NCBI GenBank assembly: GCA_016297585.1
Contig: JAEDGJ010000025.1
Coordinates: forward strand, 1-21,623
Direction of reading: 5' to 3'
DNA from: Clostridiaceae bacterium
GTDB lineage: Bacteria; Bacillota; Clostridia; Oscillospirales; QAMX01
DNA length: 21,623 bases
This document shows positions 7,068 to 14,770 of this stretch, piece after piece. The first letter of the stretch is position 1. Every line of letters starts with the position of its first letter. The notes under the pieces were generated by a model that did not search any database, had not been told where the DNA came from, and saw only the letters and a list, made by a program, of their open reading frames with translations. Made by a program: the position numbers and the translations under genes.

Positions 7068-7096
7068 ATTTTACCCTTTTTCGACTCGTTTGTCAA
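7068..7096 (-). promoter_or_regulatory. Sigma-A promoter of rpe-DRTGG (possibly reading on into hnd)
   Basis: On the minus strand TTGACA (7096-7091), a 17-base spacer and TAAAAT (7073-7068). It lies 45 bases upstream of the rpe start codon. Confidence 0.85.
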
Positions 7097-7334
7097 CACT
7101 CCCGCGGCATTTTACCAAAAACTGTGCCGTCATAGCCTTCCTCCGCCCCGTCTTTGCGGCGGTTTTCCCGCCTCCGCCCCGCTTCACCGAACGGCGCGGC
7201 GGGGCATAGAATACAAACGGAGTGCGAAAGCTCCGGCAGCCGGCGGCCGTTTATATAGATGGCGCGCGCGCCCCCGGGACGCCGCGTTTCCCCCGAAGAA
7301 ACAAACGGGGGCGCGGCATACCGGGGGCATTTTT
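7097..7334. other. GC-rich intergenic region with possible plus-strand small RNA
   Basis: No protein gene is evident between the rpe promoter and the AraC gene. The plus strand shows a weak promoter candidate, TTCACC (7183-7188), an 18-base spacer and TAGAAT (7207-7212). Small stem-loops follow near 7217-7250, then a strong terminator at 7271-7336. On either strand the arms GCCCCGC/GCGGGGC near 7176-7205 could also pair. A small RNA from about 7218 to 7336 is possible but unproven. Confidence 0.35.
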
Positions 7335-7336
7335 TT
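7271..7336 (+). terminator. Strong plus-strand terminator with no plus-strand gene before it
   Basis: Three stacked helices, 7271-7277 with 7321-7327, 7281-7286 with 7312-7317, and 7290-7295 with 7306-7311, give 19 base pairs around a 10-base loop. Seven T residues follow on the plus strand (7330-7336), overlapping the AraC stop codon. On the minus strand no T-run follows the hairpin, so it is a poor intrinsic terminator for the AraC gene, though the hairpin may still stabilise that mRNA's 3' end. Confidence 0.75.
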
Positions 7337-9542
7337 ACACGCGGAGGGTTTCCTCGTTCTCCGCGCCGGGCGTCGCGTTTTCGGCTCGGTAGGCGCTGGG
7401 CGTCAGGCCGGTCGCGGTTTTGAAGAGCTTTGCGAAGTAGGTCGCGTTGTCAAATCCGCAGGCGGCGGCGATCTGTCCGATCGAATCCGTTCCTGCGACG
7501 AGATACCGCCGCGCAAGCGTCATGCGGCGGTCGTTGATGTACTCCTTGAAGCCCACGCCCGCGGCATCCTTGAACAGCCGGGAGAAGGTGTAGATGGAGA
7601 TGCCGAAGGCATCGGCGGCGCGCTGACAGGACAGCTCCGGGTCGGTGATGTGCGCGCCGACGTATTCGAGGATCTCCCAGCGCAGCTTCGAGCTTTCGTT
7701 GCGGTTCGTGCGGGCGATCTGCGCACAGGACGCCCTGACGGACGCGGCGAAGACCGTATAGCTCAGGGACGGGTCGGCGTATTCCGCGGCGGCGTCCAGC
7801 AGCGCGCGGACGTCGTCGGCGGCGGGCACGCAGTTGAGCGCGCGCAGAAGCCCCAGATAGCCGATGGCAAACTCGTAAAGCAGGAATTTGGCGGAGGAGT
7901 CGCCGCCCTTCATGCAGGGGCTGTCGAAGATGTCGCGGAGCGTGGTCTGCGCGCCGCGGTTGTCGCCGGCGCGGATGTACTCGTAGAGGGTCTTGAGCTC
8001 CTCGGCGGGGTATTCCTCCGAGAGAACGGCGGGCTCCTCGTCCCGCAGCACCCGCCGCACCGCGTCGGCACAGGAACGCATCAGCGACGCCGCGTCCGAC
8101 GCCGTATCCCCCGACGCCGTGACGGCGCGTTCCCGCCGGACACGCCAGAGCATATCGCCGATCATCCCCGCGGCGGCTCCGAGGTCGCCCGACTCGAGGA
8201 TGCAGACGAACAGGTAGCCGCACGGCAGCACCGGCGTGCAGGCATGGACGCGCAGGCGGGTGCCGTCGGCTTCCAGCGTATCCGGCAGCGGATTCCCGCA
8301 GGCCGCCTCGACGCAGCCTTCGATCCGCACGGCGACGGCCTGCATCTGCTTGCCGGCCGTCTGTTCCTCAAAATACCGCAGGCTCTCCGCGTCCTTCAGC
8401 CGTCCGCGCACCAGCGCGTCCAGAATACGGGGCATCAGCAGCGTCTCCTGACGCCGCAGCACGGCTTCCCGCCGCTCCAGCACAAAGGACAGCTTCGCCA
8501 CGGCGCTGCCCTTCGGCACATCCGGCCCGTCCGCACGGCGCGCCAGCCGCTCCAGCGGCCGGAACAGGAAGCAGACGGCCGCGGCAAGCAGGAGGAGCGA
8601 CGCCGCGAAAACGCACAGCAGCACCGCCCTTGTGCGCCGCCCGACCGACGCCGCGCCCGTCTGATGTTCGGGGTATACGAGGTACATCGCGCCGTTTTTG
8701 TCGGTATGCCGGTAGATCTTCCCGCTTCCGGTATCGATGACGCCGTCCTCGCCCCCCTGTGCGAGCTCCTCGTCGGCAAATTCCTCAAAGATCTCATGGT
8801 CGGCGTAAACGCGCCGGCCGGAAGGGTCGAGAATCGCAAAGCCGCACGTTTCCTCCCCGCAGAGACTCTGGAAATACCGGCCGAGATCGGACTCCGTCAG
8901 GACGAAAAAAACGACGGCGTCATAGCCGAGGTCGCCTCTCACGATGACGGGAACGGCCACGACGATGCGCCGCCCGCCGTAGCTTGAGCCGCCGGACATC
9001 GCGCTCCACATCCCCGCGCCTTCCGCGCCGTCCACGCTGACGGCCGACCAGCCGCGCGCGTCGAGGGTGCGGAACATATTCTCCATAAACGCGGCAAGCT
9101 CCGCGTCGCCGTTGGAAAAGACGTCGATGTACTGTGCGAGGGTGTACTTATATTGGGAAGTAAAGACCGTCTCGGTCTGGCGGAAGTAGATGCCGGTGAT
9201 GCTCGTCAGCGCCATCGCGGCGTTGACGTTGTTCAGCTCGTCGATCGTCTCGAGGTCGTCCGGCACGCCGATGGCCTCGTTCACCTGCGGCACCAGGCGG
9301 CGGTTCAGGGAAAGCTGGTTTGCCTGATCGTTCAGGCTCTCCATCTGCTTGCCGAAGGCGCCGGCCAGAAACGCGGCGGTATCGCGTCCGCGCGCGAGCT
9401 CCTCGGCCTCCGCCATCCGGCATATGCGCTGTACGCAGAGCCAGCCCGCGGCGCTCACCGGCAGCAGACAGACGGCGCACAGCAGCGCCGCCGCCGCGAT
9501 CCACTCCCGTTTTCGGAATAAAAAGTCTTTAAGATTCCCCAT
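7335..9542 (-). CDS. Membrane-anchored AraC-family regulator with extracellular sensor
   Basis: A 735-residue one-component sensor. Transmembrane helix 1 is at about 14-36, an extracellular sensing region (probably Cache-like) at about 37-300, and helix 2 at about 301-325. A cytoplasmic linker of some 300 residues follows, then a C-terminal AraC double helix-turn-helix at about 630-725, ending in the family pattern CGFDNATYFAKLFKTATGLTPSAYR. Such proteins commonly activate adjacent LplB/YtcP/YtcQ-type sugar uptake operons in Firmicutes. This one is divergent from exactly such an operon, and a phased TGCA-box array lies between the promoters. The ATG at 9542 is chosen because AAGGGG lies 6 bases upstream and the next residues lead straight into helix 1; the longer open frame to 9623 adds a stretch without support. 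Confidence 0.92.
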   Translation of the reverse strand: MGNLKDFLFRKREWIAAAALLCAVCLLPVSAAGWLCVQRICRMAEAEELARGRDTAAFLAGAFGKQMESLNDQANQLSLNRRLVPQVNEAIGVPDDLETIDELNNVNAAMALTSITGIYFRQTETVFTSQYKYTLAQYIDVFSNGDAELAAFMENMFRTLDARGWSAVSVDGAEGAGMWSAMSGGSSYGGRRIVVAVPVIVRGDLGYDAVVFFVLTESDLGRYFQSLCGEETCGFAILDPSGRRVYADHEIFEEFADEELAQGGEDGVIDTGSGKIYRHTDKNGAMYLVYPEHQTGAASVGRRTRAVLLCVFAASLLLLAAAVCFLFRPLERLARRADGPDVPKGSAVAKLSFVLERREAVLRRQETLLMPRILDALVRGRLKDAESLRYFEEQTAGKQMQAVAVRIEGCVEAACGNPLPDTLEADGTRLRVHACTPVLPCGYLFVCILESGDLGAAAGMIGDMLWRVRRERAVTASGDTASDAASLMRSCADAVRRVLRDEEPAVLSEEYPAEELKTLYEYIRAGDNRGAQTTLRDIFDSPCMKGGDSSAKFLLYEFAIGYLGLLRALNCVPAADDVRALLDAAAEYADPSLSYTVFAASVRASCAQIARTNRNESSKLRWEILEYVGAHITDPELSCQRAADAFGISIYTFSRLFKDAAGVGFKEYINDRRMTLARRYLVAGTDSIGQIAAACGFDNATYFAKLFKTATGLTPSAYRAENATPGAENEETLRV

Positions 9543-9651
9543 CCTATCCCCTTCCCCATTTTCAAGGGCCGTTTGCGTCATTTTTATCAAAACGTCCGCA
9601 ATTTTTTGCGCGCAAGCCGGCAAAAACCGCGGAAAACAGGATTATGTAAAG

Positions 9652-9680
9652 ACTATAACAAACTCCGGCGCAAAAAGCAA
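9652..9680 (-). promoter_or_regulatory. Promoter of the AraC-family regulator gene
   Basis: On the minus strand TTGCTT (9680-9675), a 17-base spacer and TATAGT (9657-9652). It lies about 110 bases upstream of the start codon. Confidence 0.65.
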
Positions 9681-9691
9681 GCCCTCTTTTT

Positions 9692-9770
9692 TTGCAGAAC
9701 CACCCAAAAAACTTGCAGAAAGCCGGGGTTTTGCCTGCAATGAATTGCCGCCCCCCTGCAAAAACCTGCA
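9692..9770 (+). promoter_or_regulatory. Helically phased TGCA boxes, candidate AraC-type operator array
   Basis: TGCA cores occur at 9693, 9714, 9736, 9757 and 9767, giving spacings of 21, 22, 21 and 10 bases, that is two, two, two and one helical turns. The first two boxes share TTGCAGAA; the third and fourth share CCTGCAA; the fifth reads CCTGCAT. The array fills the gap between the two divergent -35 elements and abuts the -35 of the permease operon, the usual place for an AraC activator bound to direct repeats. Confidence 0.6.
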
Positions 9771-9772
9771 TC

Positions 9773-9800
9773 TTGCGTTTTTTGGGCAATGTGATACGAT
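9773..9800 (+). promoter_or_regulatory. Promoter of the sugar ABC transporter operon
   Basis: TTGCGT (9773-9778), a 16-base spacer and TACGAT (9795-9800). Both hexamers deviate from consensus, fitting an activator-dependent promoter; the TGCA boxes lie directly upstream. Confidence 0.6.
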
Positions 9801-9936
9801 AAAAACATAAGGCCGGCGGGTTCATCGGCCTATCACACAGAGCGCCGATGCGGACGGGACGCCATTCGGGTTCGAATCACGTCTGCGCCGGAGATTCCGG
9901 CTCCCCCTTCGGCACCTTTTGACAGGGAGGTTCATC

Positions 9937-10875
9937 ATGAAAGCATCGACGCTGCCTTCAGCCGCTCCCAAAAAAAGCGTCTGGAGCAAGATTCTCGCCC
10001 ACCGTCAGTATTACTACCTGCTGATTCCTGCCATCCTCTGGTACGCCGTCTTTGCCTACGGACCCTTATACGGCCTGCAGATCGCGTTCAAGAACTTCAG
10101 CGGCGCGAAGGGCATCTGGGGCAGCTCCTGGGTCGGCCTCCGGCACTTCAAGCTCTTCTTTAACTCCTATTACTTCCCGATCCTCCTGAAGAACACGCTG
10201 GCGATCTCCTTTTACTCCCTGCTCGCCGGAACGCCCATCCCGATTCTCGTTGCGCTGATGCTCAACGAGGTGCGCAACGCCAAATATAAGAAGTGCGTGC
10301 AGACCATCCTCTACGCGCCGCACTTCATCTCGACGATCGTCCTCGTCGGCATCATCATCATCGTCCTGTCGCCGTCGACCGGCATCGTCAACTACATGCT
10401 GCGCGCGCTCGGCTTCGAGGCGCACTACTTCATGACCAGTCCCTCCGCCTTCCGCCACATCTATGTATGGTCCGGCATCTGGGCCAACACCGGCTGGAAC
10501 GCGATCATCTACCTCGCGGCGCTCTCCAACGTCAATCCGGAGCTTCACGAGGCCGCGACCATCGACGGCGCGACGCGGATGCAGCGCATCTGGTACCTAA
10601 ACATCCCGACCATCCTCCCCACCTTCACGATCCTGCTGATTTTAAGCGTCGGCAGCCTCATGAGCGTCGGCTATGAAAAGGTCTATCTTCTGCAGAATGA
10701 CTTGAACCAGACCACGTCGGAGATCATCTCGACCTATGTCTACAAGCGCGGTCTGCAGAACGCCGAATACAGCTTTTCTTCGGCGGTCGGCCTGTTCAAC
10801 AACGTCGTCAACTTCCTCCTGCTGCTGATCGTCAACGGCATCGCCGGCAAGGTCAGCGACACGAGCCTGTTCTGA
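9937..10875 (+). CDS. Sugar ABC transporter permease, LplB family
   Basis: A 312-residue inner-membrane permease of the CUT1 class (LplB/COG4209-like), with about six hydrophobic helices, the first following YYYLLIPAILWYAVFAYGPL. The cytoplasmic EAA loop that docks the ATPase is visible as HEAATIDGATRMQRIWYLNIP, near residues 204-224. It should pair with the downstream permease to import an oligosaccharide or glycan-derived sugar delivered by the binding lipoprotein. The ATG at 9937 has GGGAGG six bases upstream; an in-frame ATG at 9919 lies before that ribosome site and is rejected. It is the first gene of the operon and divergent from the AraC-family sensor. Confidence 0.95.
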   Translation: MKASTLPSAAPKKSVWSKILAHRQYYYLLIPAILWYAVFAYGPLYGLQIAFKNFSGAKGIWGSSWVGLRHFKLFFNSYYFPILLKNTLAISFYSLLAGTPIPILVALMLNEVRNAKYKKCVQTILYAPHFISTIVLVGIIIIVLSPSTGIVNYMLRALGFEAHYFMTSPSAFRHIYVWSGIWANTGWNAIIYLAALSNVNPELHEAATIDGATRMQRIWYLNIPTILPTFTILLILSVGSLMSVGYEKVYLLQNDLNQTTSEIISTYVYKRGLQNAEYSFSSAVGLFNNVVNFLLLLIVNGIAGKVSDTSLF

Positions 10876-10894
10876 CCAAAGGAGGGACAAAAGG

Positions 10895-11800
10895 ATGAAA
10901 AAAATCCGCGAGAGCCTCGGCGACCGCGTCTTCAACGCCGTCAACCTGACGCTGATCACGCTGATGATGCTGATCGTGCTCTATCCGCTGATCTACATCG
11001 TCTCCGCTTCGATCTCCGATCCCGACCTCGTCAACACCGGCAAGGTCTGGCTCTGGCCGCGCGGCATCACCTTCGAGGGCTACTACCGCGTGTTCCAGGA
11101 CAGCTCCATCATGGTCGGCTACCGCAACACGATCTTCTATACGGTCGCGGGCACGCTCATCAACCTGTTCTTCACGCTGACGGCGGCGTATTCGCTGTCG
11201 AAAAGCGACCTGCCCGGGCGGCGCTTCCTCATGCTGTTCTGCACCTTTACGATGTACTTCGGCGGCGGCATGATCCCGTCCTACCTGCTGATGAAGAACC
11301 TCCATCTCTTAAACACCTACTGGATCCTGCTCATCGGCGGCGCGGTCAGCACGACGAATCTCATCATCTCGCGCACCTTCTTCCAGAACGGCGTCCCCAA
11401 GGAGATCGAGGAGGCCGCGTTCATCGACGGCTGCTCCCCCATCCGCGCGTTTTCGACGATCGTCATCCCGCTGTCAAAGGCCCTGATCGGCGTCATGGCT
11501 CTCTACTACGGCGTCGGGCACTGGAATTCCTACTTCTCCGCGATGATCTACATCACCGACCGCTCGAAATACCCCCTGCAGCTCATCCTGCGCGAGATCC
11601 TGATCGAAAACCAGATGAAGGCCGACATGATGGCGGCGGGCGCGTACGTCGACGAGCTGCTGCTCGACGCGCAGGTCAAGGCGGCGTCCCTGATCCGCTA
11701 CGCGGTCATCATCGTCTCCTCGCTGCCGGTACTGATCATCTATCCGTTCCTGCAGAAATACTTCGACAAGGGCGTCATGATCGGCTCGATCAAGGGCTGA
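10895..11800 (+). CDS. Sugar ABC transporter permease, YtcP family
   Basis: A 301-residue second permease subunit, CUT1 class, starting MKKIRESLGDRVFN and carrying about six hydrophobic helices (first about 17-40: LTLITLMMLIVLYPLIYIVS). The ATPase-docking EAA loop reads IEEAAFIDGCSPIRAFSTIV, and the end FLQKYFDKGVMIGSIKG is typical of YtcP-type permeases. It follows the LplB-like gene by 19 bases with a GGAGGG ribosome site, so both halves of the membrane channel are made from one message. Confidence 0.95.
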   Translation: MKKIRESLGDRVFNAVNLTLITLMMLIVLYPLIYIVSASISDPDLVNTGKVWLWPRGITFEGYYRVFQDSSIMVGYRNTIFYTVAGTLINLFFTLTAAYSLSKSDLPGRRFLMLFCTFTMYFGGGMIPSYLLMKNLHLLNTYWILLIGGAVSTTNLIISRTFFQNGVPKEIEEAAFIDGCSPIRAFSTIVIPLSKALIGVMALYYGVGHWNSYFSAMIYITDRSKYPLQLILREILIENQMKADMMAAGAYVDELLLDAQVKAASLIRYAVIIVSSLPVLIIYPFLQKYFDKGVMIGSIKG

Positions 11801-11880
11801 CCCGCTCTCATTTCCCACGGTCACAAGGCAAAACCCAAAAAAGCCTTTGACAATAGACTATCAGGAAAAGGAGAATGCAC
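11801..11880 (+). other. Intercistronic spacer before the binding-protein gene
   Basis: The 80-base gap contains a small stem AAGGC/GCCTT and a good ribosome site (AAAGGAG). A TTGACA hexamer is present, but no -10 is found at the right distance, so I do not call a promoter. The small hairpin may help keep the binding-protein portion of the mRNA abundant. Confidence 0.4.
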
Positions 11881-13575
11881 ATGAAAAAGACTCTGGCAAT
11901 CCTCTGCGCGCTCGCCCTGTTTGTCGCCCTCTTTGCGGGCTGCTCCGGCAGCTCGGGCAGCGCCACCACTGCGGCCACTACCGCCGCAGCCACCACCGCG
12001 GCTGCAACCACCGCCGCCGGCACCACGGCAGCCGGCACCACCGCTGCGGATACCACCGCCGCAGCCACCACCGCGCCTTCCGCCGAAGGCGGTCTCTATC
12101 CGATCTCCTCTGAGCCCGTCACCTACACCGCGCTGGCCGCCAGCAGCTCCTCCATGGCGGACGACTGGAACGACTACACCGCGATGAAGTACTGGAGCGA
12201 GTACACGAACGTCTATTTCGACTGGCAGTACATCTCCAACACCGACTGGGAGACCCAGATCAACTTAAAGCTCGCGGGCGACGATCTGACGGAGGTCATC
12301 TGGTCGGCGTTGACCACCGCGCAGCTCCAGACCTACGGCTCTGAGGGCGGCTACTTCCTGAACTACATGAACTACGTCGACGAGTACATGCCCAACATGG
12401 CCGCGGCCTTTGCGGATCATCCGGAAATCAAGTCGTTTGCCACGATGATGAACGGCGAGGTCTACCAGCTCGTTCAGTACATCTGGACCTACACGATGGC
12501 CAACCCCATGTACTACCGCAACGACCACCTCACCGCGCTGGGCGCCGAGGTTCCTTCGACCGTCACGGAGTTCTATGACCTGCTGACCGCCGCCAAGGAG
12601 CATTATGCCGATCTCGAGGGCTACTACCCGCTGCAGTCCGCGATGAGCTACATCCACCACAACCTCTTCCCGGCCTTCGGCGATGCCTATCAGGTAGGCT
12701 TCGGCGACAACGGCGACGGCAAGGTCAGCTACAACTCCGGCTCCGACCAGTGGAGACTGTATCTTGAGTACGTCGCGAAGCTGTATCAGGAGGGCCTGAT
12801 CGACAAGGAGATCTTCACGCAGGATACCGCCACGCTGAACGCCAAGATCAAGGAAGGCCTCTGCTCCTTCATCGGCAACAACGGCACGCAGCTCACCGCC
12901 GACTACTACGAATCCGGCACGATCGAGACGAAAATCCTCCCGCCGCTCGTCTCCGACTACACCTCCGAGCAGAAGGTTCTGGGCATCGCCACCGTCAGCT
13001 GGGCGGGACGCTCGATCAGCGCCGACTGCAAGAACCCCGAGCTGCTGGCGCGCTACTTTGACATGTTCTTCACCGACACCGCCGACGCGTTCGACGGCAT
13101 CTGCGGCCTGTCGAGCTGGCTCGGCATCAAGGGCGTCGACTGGGACATCGCGGACAACGGCGAAAACTACTTCCGCATCCTCCCCGAGGACACCAAGGGC
13201 CTTTCCGAGGAAGAGTATAAGAACAAGTACGTCTACGGCGGCGGCTACGTCGGTCTGGTCGTGCTCGACCTCTTCCCGATCAACAACCCGACGCAGGAGA
13301 TGAAGGCCTACGAGAGCGCCGAGAGCTACTACCCCTACATGAAGACCCGCCTCTACGACTCCGCCTTCAAGTACACGGATGATGAAAACGCCGAGCTCGC
13401 GTCGATGATCACCGACCTGAACACCTACGTCGATACCTCGACCGCGCAGTTCATCACCGGCGTGACCCCGCTCAACGACGACACCTGGGCCGACTATCAG
13501 GCGACGCTCGAGAAGATGAACCTCTCGCGCATCCTGGAAATCAAGCAGGCCGGCTACGACCGCTGGAACGGCTAA
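11881..13575 (+). CDS. Extracellular sugar-binding lipoprotein (YtcQ/LipO-like)
   Basis: A 564-residue ABC-transporter solute-binding protein. A lipoprotein signal peptide (MKKTLAILCALALFVALFAG) ends in the lipobox LFAGC, with the lipidated Cys at 21. An Ala/Thr-rich repeat linker of about 38 residues (28-65) follows, then the large two-lobed binding domain rich in Trp and Tyr, with a region like family 1 binding proteins. It should capture the substrate outside the cell and deliver it to the two permeases encoded just upstream. The ATG at 11881 is chosen because AAGGAG lies about seven bases before it; the ATG at 11875 is almost on top of the ribosome site. The length is typical of LipO-like proteins, which tend to bind larger glycans or oligosaccharides; the ligand is unknown. 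Confidence 0.95.
   Translation: MKKTLAILCALALFVALFAGCSGSSGSATTAATTAAATTAAATTAAGTTAAGTTAADTTAAATTAPSAEGGLYPISSEPVTYTALAASSSSMADDWNDYTAMKYWSEYTNVYFDWQYISNTDWETQINLKLAGDDLTEVIWSALTTAQLQTYGSEGGYFLNYMNYVDEYMPNMAAAFADHPEIKSFATMMNGEVYQLVQYIWTYTMANPMYYRNDHLTALGAEVPSTVTEFYDLLTAAKEHYADLEGYYPLQSAMSYIHHNLFPAFGDAYQVGFGDNGDGKVSYNSGSDQWRLYLEYVAKLYQEGLIDKEIFTQDTATLNAKIKEGLCSFIGNNGTQLTADYYESGTIETKILPPLVSDYTSEQKVLGIATVSWAGRSISADCKNPELLARYFDMFFTDTADAFDGICGLSSWLGIKGVDWDIADNGENYFRILPEDTKGLSEEEYKNKYVYGGGYVGLVVLDLFPINNPTQEMKAYESAESYYPYMKTRLYDSAFKYTDDENAELASMITDLNTYVDTSTAQFITGVTPLNDDTWADYQATLEKMNLSRILEIKQAGYDRWNG
11962..12075 (+). repeat. Ala-Ala-x-Thr-Thr repeat linker inside the binding-protein gene
   Basis: About seven tandem five-codon units of the form A-A-x-T-T (x = A, G or D) follow the lipidated Cys. 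Codons vary between units, so the peptide repeat seems kept by selection rather than being a fresh DNA slippage product. It likely acts as a flexible, possibly glycosylated, tether across the cell wall. Confidence 0.85.
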
Positions 13576-13613
13576 AAATCCTCAGATTCCATCCCCAGAG
13601 CCACATAAACACC

Positions 13614-13669
13614 AAAGGGACTGTCCCGCCCCCGGCTGCTTTCTGCCGGGGGTGTGACAGTCCCCTTTT
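13614..13669 (+). terminator. Terminator of the sugar ABC transporter operon
   Basis: Stem 13617-13625 pairs with 13656-13664 (GGGACTGTC/GACAGTCCC) and 13629-13636 pairs with 13645-13652 (CCCCCGGC/GCCGGGGG), with an 8-base loop and TTTT at 13666-13669. It lies 41 bases after the binding-protein stop. It may also slow transcription from the convergent aldo/keto reductase gene, where the tail is only CCCTTTGG. Confidence 0.85.
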
Positions 13670-13712
13670 ATCATCGTATGTCCGGCCGCAGCCCATCGGG
13701 AACGCGACTGCG

Positions 13713-14588
13713 TTACCACGTTGCGGTATCCGGGTCTCTGTCGTCCTCCAGCACGGAGGGAAGCCGGTCCATCTCGGCCATGTCCTCCGCCGAAAGCTCG
13801 AAATCCTCGATATCGATGTTGGCGCGGATCCGTTCCGGCGTCGTCGACTTCGGAAGCGGAATGTAGCCCTTCTGGACGCTCCACTTCAGACAGAGCTGCG
13901 CGGGCGACTTGGCGTATTTCCCGGAAAGGGCCATGAGCTTCGGCTCCTTCAGCACGCCCCCGAGTCCGAGCGGACTGTAGCCCTCCAGCAGCAGGCCGTT
14001 TTGCCTGCACCATTCGAGCGTCGGATTATCAAGGGAGGCATCGCCGGGATAAAGGCGGATCTGATCGACCATCGGGCAGATATTGGCGGTCTTCTGCAGC
14101 GCGTCGAAGTGCCTCGGACGGAAGTTGCTGACGCCGATGGCACGCACGCGCTTCTCCTCGTACAGCTTCTCAAACGCCCGCCAGCATTCCGCGTTGCGCT
14201 GCTGCCAGCGGTCGCGATGATGGATCGGATTCGGCCAATGGATCAGGAACATATCGAGATACTCCGTACCGAGCTTTCTGCAGGATTCGTCGAAGCTCCG
14301 AAGCGTGTCTTCATAGGTTCCGATCCGGTTGTCCAGCTTCGTCGTCAGGAACAGCTCGCTTCTCGGAACGATGCCGCGGCCGACGACCTCGCCGATGTCG
14401 GCCTCGTTGTAGTACATCTGCGCGGTGTCGATATGCCGGTAGCCGCACTCGATCGCCGTGGTCAGCGCGGCGATGAAGACCTCGTGAAATTCCTTCATCC
14501 CCTCGTCGTCGAACCGCTGCAGGGGCTGTACGGTCCCATAGCCGATATAGGGGATCTCCACCCCGTTGCGTAGCTTGCGTGTCTGCAT
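13713..14588 (-). CDS. Aldo/keto reductase
   Basis: A 291-residue NADPH-dependent oxidoreductase of the AKR superfamily, reducing aldehydes or ketones to alcohols in the cytoplasm. The catalytic tetrad is intact: D54 and Y59 (DTAQMYYN), K84 (FLTTKL) and H117 (LIHWPNP). The family motifs IGVSNF and the cofactor-binding PLPKSTTPERIRAN near the C-terminus are present. The chosen ATG has GGAGGAA seven bases upstream; the open frame extends much further upstream, but that part covers the promoter and neighbouring gene. It has its own promoter and is not clearly tied to either neighbouring transporter operon. Substrate unknown. Confidence 0.94.
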   Translation of the reverse strand: MQTRKLRNGVEIPYIGYGTVQPLQRFDDEGMKEFHEVFIAALTTAIECGYRHIDTAQMYYNEADIGEVVGRGIVPRSELFLTTKLDNRIGTYEDTLRSFDESCRKLGTEYLDMFLIHWPNPIHHRDRWQQRNAECWRAFEKLYEEKRVRAIGVSNFRPRHFDALQKTANICPMVDQIRLYPGDASLDNPTLEWCRQNGLLLEGYSPLGLGGVLKEPKLMALSGKYAKSPAQLCLKWSVQKGYIPLPKSTTPERIRANIDIEDFELSAEDMAEMDRLPSVLEDDRDPDTATW

Positions 14589-14667
14589 TCGTTTTCCTCC
14601 CCGGGCAAAAGCCTGATATGCACGCGCAAAAAGCGTCTGCGTCCCTTTTTCGGCAGCGTGCTTTCCA

Positions 14668-14696
14668 AGTATAAACCCTCCCGCAGAAAAATGCAA
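14668..14696 (-). promoter_or_regulatory. Sigma-A promoter of the aldo/keto reductase gene
   Basis: On the minus strand TTGCAT (14696-14691), a 17-base spacer and TATACT (14673-14668), about 80 bases upstream of the start codon and just downstream of the previous operon's terminator. Confidence 0.75.
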
Positions 14697-14719
14697 GAGA
14701 AACGCCTCCGTTTTTCGAG

Positions 14720-14760
14720 AAAAAAAGCGCGTCCGCGGGTGATTTTCCCCGCAAACGCGC
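14720..14760 (-). terminator. Terminator of the DUF5696/permease operon
   Basis: On the minus strand a GC-rich stem (GCGCGTTTGCGGG with CCCGCGGACGCGC, one mismatch and one wobble) and an 8-base loop are followed by seven T residues. It starts 11 bases after the stop of the last permease gene. Confidence 0.9.
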
Positions 14761-14770
14761 CGTTTTCTTG

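Larger units (their letters stand above)
9543..9936. other. Divergent regulatory region between the AraC gene and the sugar ABC operon
   Basis: This 394-base non-coding region holds the promoter of the AraC gene (9652-9680), the TGCA-box array (9692-9770), the promoter of the permease operon (9773-9800) and a 5' leader of about 130 bases with hairpins. A TTGCGCGCAA palindrome (9606-9615) lies in the AraC leader. Confidence 0.8.

Noticed and set aside
6354..8987. An 877-codon plus-strand open frame over rpe, the intergenic region and the AraC gene
   Set aside because: It runs through a promoter, a terminator and two well-supported antisense genes, and its composition is that of a shadow frame.
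9850..9886. tRNA-like piece: GGTTCGAATC T-loop-like motif inside a 7-bp stem
   Set aside because: The stem-to-stem length is only 37 bases, the T-stem does not pair, and there is no D-arm or anticodon arm, so this is not a tRNA gene.
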